Positions 8,534-17,751 of a stretch of 64,000 nucleotides of DNA are shown here, one piece after another. How positions within the stretch are numbered: position 1 is the first letter of the stretch; every line of letters begins with the position of its first letter. A program made the translations under genes and the position numbers. Under the pieces are notes generated by a model. The model had not been told where the DNA came from and did no database searches. It saw nothing but the letters and a program-made list of their open reading frames with translations. The DNA lies in NCBI GenBank assembly GCA_030539275.1, contig JAUNSK010000012.1, forward strand, positions 42,890-106,889, given 5' to 3'. The DNA comes from Oscillospiraceae bacterium. GTDB lineage: Bacteria; Bacillota; Clostridia; Oscillospirales; Ruminococcaceae.

Positions 8534-8563
8534 ATTTTAACACAAATATTTTATTAAAGTCAA
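8534..8563 (-). promoter_or_regulatory. Promoter of the antiporter transcript
   Basis: On the minus strand TTGACT (8563-8558), an 18-base spacer, then TAAAAT (8539-8534). It places the transcript start at about 8527, right at the structured leader. Confidence 0.65.
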
Positions 8564-8747
8564 TATTTACAGGGATAAATTTACGGCAGACTGTCTGAAA
8601 TACACAGTCTGTCATTATTCTATATGTATATTGAAATATATTGACTATGAACATAAGAGCATAGCTTGTTGTATAAGCTGACTGATCCTGGTTTGCGATG
8701 AATGCTGTAAAATAGCGGTAAAATCACATTTTATAGTAATTTATGGG

Positions 8748-8776
8748 TTGAAATAAAACAGCTTATATGATATAAT
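8748..8776 (+). promoter_or_regulatory. Promoter upstream of the 8943 gene
   Basis: TTGAAA (8748-8753), 17-base spacer, TATAAT (8771-8776). The leader before the gene is about 160 bases, AT-rich, with no obvious structured element. Confidence 0.6.
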
Positions 8777-8942
8777 CTAGATAATGTAATTATATGGTGA
8801 CATAGGAATAAGAACACACATATATAAGATGATATAGGAGATACTGCAGCGCAAAAACTGATATTACAGAGAAAAAACAGAGTGCTTATTAAAAGAACTA
8901 AAAGATTTCAGTATTTTTATAATGCAGCAGGGGGAAAACAGA

Positions 8943-9377
8943 ATGATCTTGGATATTAGGGCACCAATAATACCTTATGATGGATTTGGTGAAATAAAAT
9001 TATACAGTACTATAATGGAACTTGATGAAATTTTAACATTGTCTGTTTCTAAGAAAAAAATACTCAATGATAACTGGATCATCTATGATATACAAAACAG
9101 CATTGAGTTGTTTTTTCATAGGAAGAATGACAAATTATTCCGGATAACGACACTCGATAACTACAAGGGAAAAGTATTTGGAAGTATTGGAGTCGGAACT
9201 ACACTCAAAGAAATGCTCAGTATAGAATCCTCATTTGTTTATTATGAGTTTGAGGAACTGTGGCAGTCAGATAAAGGTGCATTTATTGAAATGGATCCTG
9301 TTACAAATAAGGTAAGATGGATCTCGGTATATATTCATGAACTGGAAGAAGATAATTTTGAACAATGTCTATGGTAG
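8943..9377 (+). CDS. Hypothetical cytoplasmic protein (144 aa)
   Basis: Start chosen at the ATG at 8943, eight bases after AGGGGG; an in-frame ATG at 8922 lies upstream of that site. The sequence begins MILDIRAPIIPYDGFGEIKL and is rich in beta-type segments (LFFHRKNDKLFRITTLDNY, GVGTTLKEMLSIESSFVYYE). I recall similar lone proteins from Firmicutes and Proteobacteria without a defined function; the size and acidic character would fit a toxin-immunity protein, but no toxin gene is next to it. It is followed 32 bases later by a lipoprotein gene in the same direction. Confidence 0.6.
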   Translation: MILDIRAPIIPYDGFGEIKLYSTIMELDEILTLSVSKKKILNDNWIIYDIQNSIELFFHRKNDKLFRITTLDNYKGKVFGSIGVGTTLKEMLSIESSFVYYEFEELWQSDKGAFIEMDPVTNKVRWISVYIHELEEDNFEQCLW

Positions 9378-9408
9378 ATCATATTCAGATGAATGGAGAA
9401 TTTTTTTT

Positions 9409-11598
9409 ATGAGATCTGTATTTGCATTATGTCTTGCGCTTATATCATCGCTTATGCTCACTTCCTGTTCTATAAATGCTGCAGATAATAATAAAACTCA
9501 GAATTCTGCTGTTTCAGATGCTCAAACAAAATCAGAAACTGTAACAAAAGAAGCACAACAGACATCACTGACTACAGATGATCCGGCAGAAGCAAAACAA
9601 AAAGCCCGGAGACTTCAGGAAAAGTATGGACTCTCTGAGGATACATATCCGGATACAGAATGTGCTTTTTCATCTGTACCTGTCAGTGCAGGACTAAGAA
9701 GTGTGTATTTAGGGTTACCTGCGCTTACCGCTGAAGCAAAAGAAGTTTACAGCAGTGATGAGGAAGCTTTTAATGATCTAATAAATAATAAAACTGATGC
9801 TGTTTTTATACATGAACTTTCAGATGAGCAGAAGTCTGATGCCTCAGAGGCAGATTTTAACCCTGAAAGTATTCCGGTTACGAGGGAAGCACTTGTTTTT
9901 ATGGTAAGCCGGGAAAATCAGATAGATTCTCTTTCGGGTGATACTATAAGAAAAATCTACAGCGGTGAAATAACAAACTGGCAGGAGGTCGGCGGAGCGG
10001 ACGAAGAAATAGATGCATATCAGCGATGCACTATTATGCCGGCTCATAAAAAGATGCTGAAGTTTATGGGTGATACTGCTCTTTCAGAGCCTCCGACTGA
10101 GATAATGGACATAAATAACAGTCCCGGCGCTAAAGAACGAATTCCCGAATATATAAACACAACAGCATCAATAGGCTACGCAGTTTACTCAGAGGAGCTT
10201 GAGGATTATTATGAGGCTTCGGGAATAAAACTGATTTCAGTTGACGGTGTGAAACCGGATACACAAAGTATCCAGTCACAAAAATATCCTTTGACAGAGA
10301 CATTATTCTATACATATTCTGCAGATGAACCTGACGATTCGCCTGTCAGAAAACTTGGTGAGTTTATTTCGTCCGATGACGGTAAGGATGCAGTAATGTC
10401 ATCAGTAATTAACAAAAGCTTATCGCACTCCAAAGGTACTGGTCCTGAAGGGGTGCCTCAAAAAAAATCTGAACTTACGGTTTATACCGCTCATCCTGAA
10501 ATCGTAAATATCTCTGACACCGATATCCGCGAATATCTTGCGCAGTGGAACAACGAACTTCCGGAAAGGACAAAGGGCTGCATAACTGTTATCAATGGCT
10601 ATTTATTTGCATATTCGGATGACAGTAATTTTGATTGCGATACGTTTGCTGAGTCAGCTATATTTGATCTGTATACAGGATGCCAGCTGCAGTTCTCAGA
10701 TCTGTTTTACAGGGATACAGATTATATAGAATACTATAACAAACAGATAGCGCAGTATCTTCATAATACTTACCTGGGTTTTACAGATGAAGTGAATAAA
10801 CATATCGCTCAGAAAAGGGAATTCTGCGGTGTTACAGATGACTGTATTTTTGCTCCGACCGGAAGATACTGTCAGATATATGTTCCGGAAATAAATCCGT
10901 ATTTCACAGGCACAATTATTTGCAGCCTTCCACAGGACAGCTTTTTTTACAGCAACAGCATTGTTTTCAGAGAACCAAGAGATATGAATGATCTGTTCAC
11001 CGGTAATGTAGATATATCATCATCAATGTATGATGCATCGTCAGATGATGAATTTACTTACGGTCATCATGAGCAGACAGGTGGGGTTCGAATGAACAAG
11101 CTTCTGGACAGGAGCACTGTGCTTGATGATCAGAAGATAACACAGATAAATCAGATAGCCCGGGATATGGTTAATGACAGCTTTGTTGCAGATATATGCC
11201 GGAACACATTCGGAAGAAGCCTTACCGATGCAGGTAATTTATACGGTCCCATGTTTTATAATGGCTACGCAGTTGATGTAGATGTGTATAAGGATAAAAA
11301 TATTTTTACTGTGACCACATGTTACCTTGGCAGCAAAGCAGATCCGTTTCATCCTGCCATTGTATACGTTTATGATCTGAATAATCTCGGTAAGCTTACA
11401 AATAAACAGACACTTAAAAAAATATTCGGCGGGGATTATACAGAATATACTAATGATAAAGTTGATGATAGTGATCTGCACGATGACACATGCTACGTGA
11501 GTCATTTAAGCATATCAGGCGGCCACAGTATAGTAACATTTGCTGATACGGAGGACGACAGAGGGTTATGTAAGTATTGGTTTGAGAAAATAGAATGA
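9409..11598 (+). CDS. Lipoprotein with PstS-like substrate-binding domain and a C-terminal DUF3298-like region
   Basis: 729 residues from the ATG at 9409, which has GGAGAA upstream and gives a clear lipoprotein signal peptide ending in LMLTSC (Cys20). The longer frame from 9337 would bury that signal. After a Ser/Thr/Gln-rich linker, residues about 75-350 look like a type 2 periplasmic binding protein of the PstS kind: EAFNDLINNKTDAVF, SLSGDTIRKIYSGEITNWQEVGG, IPEYINTTASIGYAVYSEEL, LGEFISSDDGKDAV. Residues about 370-729 are a separate region with YLFAYSDD, IFDLYTGCQLQFSDLFY and late Tyr/Asp-rich strands, similar in style to DUF3298-type domains. No permease genes are adjacent, so it is probably not a phosphate transporter subunit; a sensing or binding lipoprotein is more likely. 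Confidence 0.65.
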   Translation: MRSVFALCLALISSLMLTSCSINAADNNKTQNSAVSDAQTKSETVTKEAQQTSLTTDDPAEAKQKARRLQEKYGLSEDTYPDTECAFSSVPVSAGLRSVYLGLPALTAEAKEVYSSDEEAFNDLINNKTDAVFIHELSDEQKSDASEADFNPESIPVTREALVFMVSRENQIDSLSGDTIRKIYSGEITNWQEVGGADEEIDAYQRCTIMPAHKKMLKFMGDTALSEPPTEIMDINNSPGAKERIPEYINTTASIGYAVYSEELEDYYEASGIKLISVDGVKPDTQSIQSQKYPLTETLFYTYSADEPDDSPVRKLGEFISSDDGKDAVMSSVINKSLSHSKGTGPEGVPQKKSELTVYTAHPEIVNISDTDIREYLAQWNNELPERTKGCITVINGYLFAYSDDSNFDCDTFAESAIFDLYTGCQLQFSDLFYRDTDYIEYYNKQIAQYLHNTYLGFTDEVNKHIAQKREFCGVTDDCIFAPTGRYCQIYVPEINPYFTGTIICSLPQDSFFYSNSIVFREPRDMNDLFTGNVDISSSMYDASSDDEFTYGHHEQTGGVRMNKLLDRSTVLDDQKITQINQIARDMVNDSFVADICRNTFGRSLTDAGNLYGPMFYNGYAVDVDVYKDKNIFTVTTCYLGSKADPFHPAIVYVYDLNNLGKLTNKQTLKKIFGGDYTEYTNDKVDDSDLHDDTCYVSHLSISGGHSIVTFADTEDDRGLCKYWFEKIE

Positions 11599-11607
11599 AT
11601 TAATAGT

Positions 11608-11648
11608 ATGAGACCTTAAAATTTCAGATTTTTAAGGTCTCATGTTTT
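11608..11648 (+). terminator. Intrinsic terminator
   Basis: Long perfect stem ATGAGACCTTAAAA / TTTTAAGGTCTCAT followed by GTTTTT, just after the lipoprotein gene. Confidence 0.85.
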
Positions 11649-11778
11649 TATCATAACGGATGAATGTATAATTTATATAAGAAATTTAAATTAACTCAGC
11701 CAGTTATGGTTGTGATTTAAAACTAAATAATATATAATATAACATATTGGTTTATAAAATAATAATGGAGGTATCATA

Positions 11779-12468
11779 GTGCTGAAAAAAAACATACTGG
11801 TTATCGACGATGATGAGGACCTCTCATATATAATCACAGATATGCTTGAAAGCTACGGATACAGCGTAACTTGTGCAGAAAACAGCGAGACAGCATTCAG
11901 GCTGCTGTCTACACACACATACCATGTAATTCTGCTTGACATAAATCTCCCGGATACTACAGGATTTGAACTGTGTAAGGAGTTAAGACGTGTCTGCGAT
12001 GTTCCTGTTATATTTGCCAGTGCAAGAACCAGTGAAACTGACCGAATAACAGGCTTTGACATAGGCGGTGATGACTATATCCCGAAGCCGTATTCGATGC
12101 AGGAGCTTTTATCGAGAGTAAACGCATTAGTCAGACGTACTTACTCAGTTCATGATGAGGATCAGATCGTACACTTTGGTGACATCTGCGTAAATATAGC
12201 ATCGAGGACGGTAACGAAGAAAAATCAGCCTGTCTCTCTTTCTTTGCGTGAGTTTGACTTGCTGAGTTACCTGTGTACTCATATAAATACAGCGGTTTCA
12301 AAGGAGACTTTGCTGTCAAAGGTGTGGGGTGCATTCAACGAGGTCGAGCCGTCTACGCTTACTGTCCATATCCGCTGGCTGCGTGAGAAACTCGAGGATG
12401 ATCCAAGGATGCCTGTGTTCATAAAAACTGTATACAAGGTAGGTTATATACTGGAGGCAGCGGAATGA
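11779..12468 (+). CDS. OmpR/PhoB-family response regulator (module 1)
   Basis: 229 residues from a GTG start (11779) with TGGAGG ten bases upstream. Receiver domain residues 5-118 with the acidic pocket DDDED, phospho-acceptor Asp54 in LLDINLPD, and KP in DDYIPKPYS. A winged-helix DNA-binding domain covers residues 130-227 (FDLLSYLCTH, VWGAFNEVEPSTLTVHIRWLREKL, TVYKVGYIL). The stop overlaps the start of the histidine kinase (ATGA). It probably controls the ABC exporter genes that follow; phased TTCTTAA repeats lie before that operon (13584-13612). Confidence 0.9.
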   Translation: MLKKNILVIDDDEDLSYIITDMLESYGYSVTCAENSETAFRLLSTHTYHVILLDINLPDTTGFELCKELRRVCDVPVIFASARTSETDRITGFDIGGDDYIPKPYSMQELLSRVNALVRRTYSVHDEDQIVHFGDICVNIASRTVTKKNQPVSLSLREFDLLSYLCTHINTAVSKETLLSKVWGAFNEVEPSTLTVHIRWLREKLEDDPRMPVFIKTVYKVGYILEAAE

Positions 12469-13601
12469 GAAACAGACTTTTTAAGCTGACTTTTATTTTT
12501 ACAATTGTAATTATACTGCTGACTATGCTTTTTATTTATCAGAATTCTGTTGTATCCCAGGATGATACAGACTCAGAAACGATAGTTGCGCTCAACGAGA
12601 TCGGGCAGCTTGCTGATGAAAATAATTACACACTTATGAATGAGAAAATTGCTGCTTTGCAGGATGAACTGCGGACAGATAAGCCATCAAAAGGCGGATT
12701 TTATCTGCCGGTTTTTTTTGCAGGTTTCAGTATAATTTTTATGTTCACTGTTTTGGGATATGTTTATATTGCTATACTGAAACCTTTTGAGAAAATGAAG
12801 AAGTATGCAGATAAAATTGCTGTCGGTGACTTTGACTTGCCGCTTGACTATGAACGTTCTAATTATTTCGGAGAGTTTACCTGGGCTTTTGACAGTATGA
12901 GGCGCGAGATTACAAAAGCCCGTGCCTGTGAAAAAGAGGCGGTCGAAAACAATAAAACAGTTATTGCTACCCTCTCGCATGACATTAAAACACCGGTTGC
13001 CTCGATACGTGCGTATTCTGAGGGACTTGAGGCCGGTCTTGACAGCAGCCCGGAAAAACGATCAAAATATCTTAAAGTTATAATGAAAAAATGCGATGAG
13101 GTTTCCGCCCTTACAAACGACCTGTTCATACATTCACTGTCCGATCTGGACAAACTGAAGATTTATCCGGAGGAAACGGAGCTTTGCAGCTTCACAAAAA
13201 GCATTCTGGACGAGTTGTCTGCTGATAAAAATGATATAGCAGTAGTATCATCAGATTTTACTGCTGTTATAAGTCTTGATAAAAACCGTTATACGCAGCT
13301 TGTTGAGAATATTATCAATAATGCGAGAAAGTATGCTAAAACGAAGATCGAAGTAAGTTTCGCACTTAATGAAAAATATGCTGAGATACGACTGCGGGAT
13401 TTTGGCAGCGGTATCCCTGATGAGGATATGCCGTTTATTTTTGAAAAGTTTTACCGCGGAAAAAATTGCGGTAACGAACAGGGCTCAGGACTAGGCTTGT
13501 ATATAGTCAGGTATATCGCAAGACAGATGCATGGTGATGTAACACTTTTAAACAGCAGCAGCGGTTTAGAGGTAACAATAAAGTTCTTAAGGACTTCTTA
13601 A
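12465..13601 (+). CDS. Sensor histidine kinase (module 1)
   Basis: 378 residues. Membrane helices at about 8-26 and 81-104 enclose a short outside loop of about 55 residues; a HAMP segment follows (KPFEKMKKYADKIAVGDFD). The HisKA motif is ATLSHDIKTPVASIRAY with His172, and the HATPase_c domain shows N-box NIINNARKYAKT, G1 RDFGSGIPDEDMPFIFEKFY and GSGLGLYIVRYIA. It should phosphorylate the regulator encoded just upstream. The small sensor loop and position before an FtsX-type ABC exporter suggest that the transporter helps in sensing, as in Bce-type systems; that is inference. Confidence 0.9.
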   Translation: MRNRLFKLTFIFTIVIILLTMLFIYQNSVVSQDDTDSETIVALNEIGQLADENNYTLMNEKIAALQDELRTDKPSKGGFYLPVFFAGFSIIFMFTVLGYVYIAILKPFEKMKKYADKIAVGDFDLPLDYERSNYFGEFTWAFDSMRREITKARACEKEAVENNKTVIATLSHDIKTPVASIRAYSEGLEAGLDSSPEKRSKYLKVIMKKCDEVSALTNDLFIHSLSDLDKLKIYPEETELCSFTKSILDELSADKNDIAVVSSDFTAVISLDKNRYTQLVENIINNARKYAKTKIEVSFALNEKYAEIRLRDFGSGIPDEDMPFIFEKFYRGKNCGNEQGSGLGLYIVRYIARQMHGDVTLLNSSSGLEVTIKFLRTS

Positions 13602-13612
13602 TATCTTTTCTG
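13584..13612 (+). promoter_or_regulatory. Phased direct repeats, probable response-regulator binding site
   Basis: TTCTTAA (13584), TTCTTAA (13595) and a weaker TTTTCTG (13606), starts exactly 11 bases apart, overlapping the 3' end of the kinase gene and lying 34-62 bases before the ABC ATPase start; a possible -10 (TTAAAAT) follows at about 13612. Head-to-tail half-sites with one-turn spacing are typical for OmpR-family regulators. Confidence 0.5.
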
Positions 13613-13645
13613 TTAAAATAAGCTCATAACAGAAAGGAGATCATT

Positions 13646-14404
13646 ATGGATACGATTTTAACAGCTAAAGGTCTTTGCAAAAGCTACGCGCTCAACGGAG
13701 TGCAGAATCATGTTTTATCACAGGTAGACGTTCAGATATATGAGGGCGATTTCACGATTATTATGGGTGCATCCGGGAGCGGTAAATCTACTCTGCTGTA
13801 CTCCCTGAGCGGAATGGATAAGGCAACTGCAGGTAAAGTAATCTACAACGGGATGGATATTGTAAGTCTTAAGGAAAAGGAACTTACTAAGCTCAGATAC
13901 GCAGACTTCGGATTTGTTTTTCAGCAGATGAGGCTTGTAAGCAACCTTACTCTTTTTGAAAATGTTGCTGTTTCCGGATATCTTAATAAGAGCTCATCAG
14001 CAAATGAAGTTAATAAAAGAGCAGATATGCTTCTTGAGCAAATGGGGCTTGCGCAGATAAAACAGCACCTGCCGTCACAGTCCTCAGGCGGTGAGCAGCA
14101 GCGCTGCGCAATTGCCAGGGCAGTTATAAATAATCCAAAGCTTTTGTTTGCAGATGAACCGACAGGAGCACTCAACAGAAAAAATACACTGGAGGTATTA
14201 GATCTGCTGACACAGATCAATAAAGATGGTCAGAGTATTCTTATGGTAACTCATGATATGAAGGCTGCGCTTCGTGCTACAAGACTTCTGTATCTGGCTG
14301 ACGGTAATATAATCGGTGATCTGTCACTTGCACCATATGAGTCTGAGAATGAAAAAAGCCGTGAAATTCAGGTAAACGCATGGCTTTCTTCAATGGAATG
14401 GTAG
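13646..14404 (+). CDS. ABC transporter ATP-binding protein, MacB/LolD type (module 1)
   Basis: 252 residues. Walker A GASGSGKST at 41-49, Q-loop in FVFQQMRL, signature SSGGEQQR, Walker B LLFADEPTGAL and switch His in MVTHDMKA. The closest group is the MacB/LolD/BceA ATPases that energise FtsX-type permeases. A strong AGAAAGGAG lies before the ATG and the permease gene starts nine bases after the stop. The signature has Ser-Ser in place of the usual Leu-Ser. Confidence 0.9.
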   Translation: MDTILTAKGLCKSYALNGVQNHVLSQVDVQIYEGDFTIIMGASGSGKSTLLYSLSGMDKATAGKVIYNGMDIVSLKEKELTKLRYADFGFVFQQMRLVSNLTLFENVAVSGYLNKSSSANEVNKRADMLLEQMGLAQIKQHLPSQSSGGEQQRCAIARAVINNPKLLFADEPTGALNRKNTLEVLDLLTQINKDGQSILMVTHDMKAALRATRLLYLADGNIIGDLSLAPYESENEKSREIQVNAWLSSMEW

Positions 14405-14413
14405 GGTGATAAT

Positions 14414-16756
14414 ATGGAACTGTTAACATTGCTTAAAGCCAACATTCGTCATAAAAAAGGATCATTTATCAGTATTATCGTTCTGATGATCATTGTTGCA
14501 ACGTCGTTTACTTCAATAATCAGTACAAAAGATAATGTTATTTCAAGTGGACTTAAGGAACATGAACGCCTTAACACTCCAAATGTTGCGGTCTTTATAA
14601 AATCCGGGAATCTTACTGAAGAACTTCTGCAAAGTGTTGAAAACAGCGAATTAACTAAAGATACAGCGGTATATCCCGCGGTGGCATCTGATAAAATGAT
14701 ATGCGGGAGCGGGGAATATACAAATGCTATGTTTGTTGCGAAGCTTCGTGATGACTACAGGCTGTTTAACAGAAATTTAGACGGCTACGAGGATAAAATG
14801 CCTGCACTTAAAAAGGGAGAGATATACCTGACTCTTGGCATACGTTCAAAAATGCCGTGTGAGGTCGGTGATACAGTAATACTCAAAACCATATTCGGTG
14901 ATTATGATTTTAAAGTTGCAGGATTTATCGTTGAACCGCTGCTTGGTTCTGCTATGATCGGATGGAAACAGATCTTTGTAAGTGATGAAAGTTTTGATGA
15001 GATGCATGAGGCGTGCAAAACCGTCACCACAGATGATATCAGCGCCGATTACAAAATGCTTAGTATTTATAAAGCTGATGACTGCAGGCTTTCAGATATA
15101 AAGTTCTGCCGTCAGCTTAATCTCGAAACAGGACTCATGGATAATGCACTCGGCTCTATGTCTCAGGAATCCAGTGTTTATTATACAAATCTGTTTGCAC
15201 AGACCATACTGAAAGTTCTTATGATCTTTGTATCTTTTTTATTTGTGATAGTAATAATCGTTATGGCACACAGCATCACAACAGGAATCGAAATGGAGTA
15301 TGTAAGCATTGGTGTTCTTAAAGCTCAGGGTTTTTCAGATTTAAAAATTAAAGCGGTATTTGCACTTCAGTATCTGACTGCACAGCTTTTCGGTACGATC
15401 ATCGGTATGCTTGCAGCAATTCCTCTGACAAAAGTGATCGCAGGCATTTTTCTTACACTTAATGCTATAGTCCCGCAAAACAAAATATCATTTTTAAAGG
15501 TTACGGCGGTAATAGTCTCAATTCTGATCATTTCAGTATTGATCATTGCTGCTGCAACAAGTAAGATCAAAAAGATCTCGCCGATAACAGCTATCAACGG
15601 CGGTAAAAATGATGTGTATTTTGCAAGCCGATTAAATATCCCTATACGTAAAAAAGGACTTATCGCTAGCATTGCATTACGTCAGTTCACTTCAGCCAAG
15701 CGTCAGTATGTCGGCATTATTGCGATAGTATCGATCCTGGTGTTTTTTATGATGACTATGATGATCACAGGAAACTCAATATCATCACGCGACGCAATGG
15801 AATCAATGGGCGGATTTATGACTGATATTAAAATTACAATAAATCACGATATCAGTGATGAAAAAACAGCGGAAATTGAACACTCCGTTTCTGAAATTAC
15901 AGAGATTACAAAGAAAGTCTACAAGTCATCATGTTATCTCTCAGTTGAGGGTGAGCAGATATATACAATCATCTACAAAAATCCTGAGCAGATCGGCAGT
16001 ATTTTAAGAGGCAGAGCACCGCTTTATGAAAACGAGGTAATGATCACTGACATCGTTGCGGAGGCACTTGATGTAAATATCGGAGATACGATAACAATAT
16101 CTAAGAATAATGAAAAATATGAGTATCTTATTGTAGGCAGCTGTCAGAATCTCAACGATACTGGTATGGTAATTACAATGGGTCTTAAAGGTGCCGAACG
16201 TCTTGGAGACGTTTGCTTTACCAGATCAGGCTACAACCTCGCAGGCAGCGGGAAAGCTTCAGAAGTCGTAAAAATGCTGAATGAAAAATACGGCGATATA
16301 CTGCAGGCAAGCGAGCTTGACTATAAATCTGAACTTGGATTTATCCAGACTGCAGTTGAAGGTATGAAACTTGTTATTTATCTGTTTTCTGCTGTATTTT
16401 CTCTTGTTGCAGTAAATATGGCCTGCAAAAAAGCATTTCTGAAAGAAAGAACAGATATCGGCATTTACAAGGCTGTAGGTTTTACTTCGGGTAAACTTCG
16501 TCTTCAGTTTGCGTTGCGATATTTAATAGCAGCGGTGTGCGGTTCAGTGCTGGGTGCTGCTGTGAGTATGATTCTTTCAGGTTATTTGCTTAATGCTTTG
16601 TTGAGAGTAACCGGGATAACAAGTTTTGTTATAAAATATACACCAGCTACATTTATATATCCTGTTTTGATGATCTGTACATGTTTCTTCGTTTTTTCGT
16701 ACATTGCGTCAAGAAAGGTAAAGACTGTGGAGGTTACCGAGCTTATCAGTGAATAA
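14414..16756 (+). CDS. FtsX-family ABC transporter permease (module 1)
   Basis: 780 residues in two similar halves, each with one helix, an extracytoplasmic domain and three helices: TM1 about 17-37, outside region to about 262, TM2-4 about 265-390, TM5 about 435-457, second outside region to about 650, then TM6-8. The last halves carry the FtsX core (VSIGVLKAQGFSDLKIKAVF and IGIYKAVGFTSGKLRLQF). This is the 8-helix, two-domain layout of peptide or lipid exporters rather than the 10-helix BceB type with one large loop. Together with the ATPase and two-component system it probably protects against an envelope-active compound; the substrate is unknown. Confidence 0.85.
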   Translation: MELLTLLKANIRHKKGSFISIIVLMIIVATSFTSIISTKDNVISSGLKEHERLNTPNVAVFIKSGNLTEELLQSVENSELTKDTAVYPAVASDKMICGSGEYTNAMFVAKLRDDYRLFNRNLDGYEDKMPALKKGEIYLTLGIRSKMPCEVGDTVILKTIFGDYDFKVAGFIVEPLLGSAMIGWKQIFVSDESFDEMHEACKTVTTDDISADYKMLSIYKADDCRLSDIKFCRQLNLETGLMDNALGSMSQESSVYYTNLFAQTILKVLMIFVSFLFVIVIIVMAHSITTGIEMEYVSIGVLKAQGFSDLKIKAVFALQYLTAQLFGTIIGMLAAIPLTKVIAGIFLTLNAIVPQNKISFLKVTAVIVSILIISVLIIAAATSKIKKISPITAINGGKNDVYFASRLNIPIRKKGLIASIALRQFTSAKRQYVGIIAIVSILVFFMMTMMITGNSISSRDAMESMGGFMTDIKITINHDISDEKTAEIEHSVSEITEITKKVYKSSCYLSVEGEQIYTIIYKNPEQIGSILRGRAPLYENEVMITDIVAEALDVNIGDTITISKNNEKYEYLIVGSCQNLNDTGMVITMGLKGAERLGDVCFTRSGYNLAGSGKASEVVKMLNEKYGDILQASELDYKSELGFIQTAVEGMKLVIYLFSAVFSLVAVNMACKKAFLKERTDIGIYKAVGFTSGKLRLQFALRYLIAAVCGSVLGAAVSMILSGYLLNALLRVTGITSFVIKYTPATFIYPVLMICTCFFVFSYIASRKVKTVEVTELISE

Positions 16757-16837
16757 GCTTAAGCTATGACTTATCAGGCGGGTTATATTCAGATGTGAAG
16801 TTTCAATATATAAAAATAAATACGCAGGAGAAACAAA

Positions 16838-16945
16838 ATGAGTGACAATTATCCGGATATACCGTCTGATCAGATTAACAGCAATTCACTGGATTTATTA
16901 AACAGTAGATTTTTTGCAGAAGGGACAAATAATGAGGCCATATAG
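16838..16945 (+). CDS. Small ORF (35 aa) overlapping the MerR gene start
   Basis: The ATG at 16838 follows CAGGAGA at good distance and encodes MSDNYPDIPSDQINSNSLDL then LNSRFFAEGTNNEAI. The end resembles the start of a short SHOCT-type motif (Leu-Asn-Ser-Arg-Phe...Gly). It overlaps the first 14 bases of the MerR-family gene in another frame. It could be a real coupled peptide or a remnant. Confidence 0.3.
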   Translation: MSDNYPDIPSDQINSNSLDLLNSRFFAEGTNNEAI

Positions 16946-17690
16946 TATCGGAGAGGTATCCGCAATTACACAGATATCGCGTGACAGAATCAGAAATTAT
17001 GAGAAACAGGGGATCATCTGTCCCGGACGTGACAAAGAAAATGATTATCGTATGTACAGTGAGCGTGATATTGCAATGCTCCAGGCGGTAGAGACATATC
17101 GCTTTGCTGACTTCGGCATTGATGATATATCTGCCATATGTACTCAGACATCTGTTGAAGATATAATGAAAATAGCTATGAGCAGATCTGATAATATCGA
17201 CAGGCAGATAAATGAGCTTAAAATATTGAAGCAGCGAAATCTTGACATAACCAATAAGTGTCGTTTGATCAGGGAAAATCTGAATATCCTCTGTGTGCGT
17301 ACTTATGATGATTTTGAGATTCTGGGGGAACTTGATGATTATATGAGTTTCGATGAGTACAGCAGGATCTACTCGGCAGATGAGTCCCGGAGACCTGTTG
17401 TATATAAACTTCAGCGTATGATCACATTTGACCCTGGCGGGATAAAAACAAATAAGATGGTGATCACAAGACCAAAAGATCACCCTGAGAAGATCCGTTG
17501 TCTTTATATGATAGTAAAGGACGGCGAAAATACGGATGACGCTATGAAAACAGCATTTCCCAAATGTCTGGATTACTGTAAGGCTAATGATCTTATTGTA
17601 ACAGGAACAGTATATATAGGGATGCTTCTGATAATGTGTGAGGATAGAAAGATATCTACATATCTTGAAATAAAAGCCCCTATAAAATAA
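16932..17690 (+). CDS. MerR-family transcriptional regulator
   Basis: 252 residues from the ATG at 16932 (GAAGGGA upstream; a TTG at 16914 is the alternative). The N-terminal winged helix is typical: YSIGEVSAITQISRDRIRNY, then EKQGIICPGRDKENDYRMYS. A coiled linker follows (about residues 85-120), and the C-terminal 130 residues form a ligand-binding part with GyrI-like strand spacing (GGIKTNKMVITRP, RCLYMIVKDGENTDDAMKTA). No obvious target operator was found next to it. It is likely an effector-responsive activator; the effector is unknown. Confidence 0.8.
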   Translation: MRPYSIGEVSAITQISRDRIRNYEKQGIICPGRDKENDYRMYSERDIAMLQAVETYRFADFGIDDISAICTQTSVEDIMKIAMSRSDNIDRQINELKILKQRNLDITNKCRLIRENLNILCVRTYDDFEILGELDDYMSFDEYSRIYSADESRRPVVYKLQRMITFDPGGIKTNKMVITRPKDHPEKIRCLYMIVKDGENTDDAMKTAFPKCLDYCKANDLIVTGTVYIGMLLIMCEDRKISTYLEIKAPIK

Positions 17691-17751
17691 TGCCTGACAA
17701 AGCTCCATGACCATAGTGCAACAAAATTGATTGAGAAAGAGTGATTTTACA

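Noticed and set aside
16875-17714. 279-codon minus-strand frame opposite the MerR gene
   Set aside because: Antisense shadow of a well-supported gene; no family features and no ribosome binding site.
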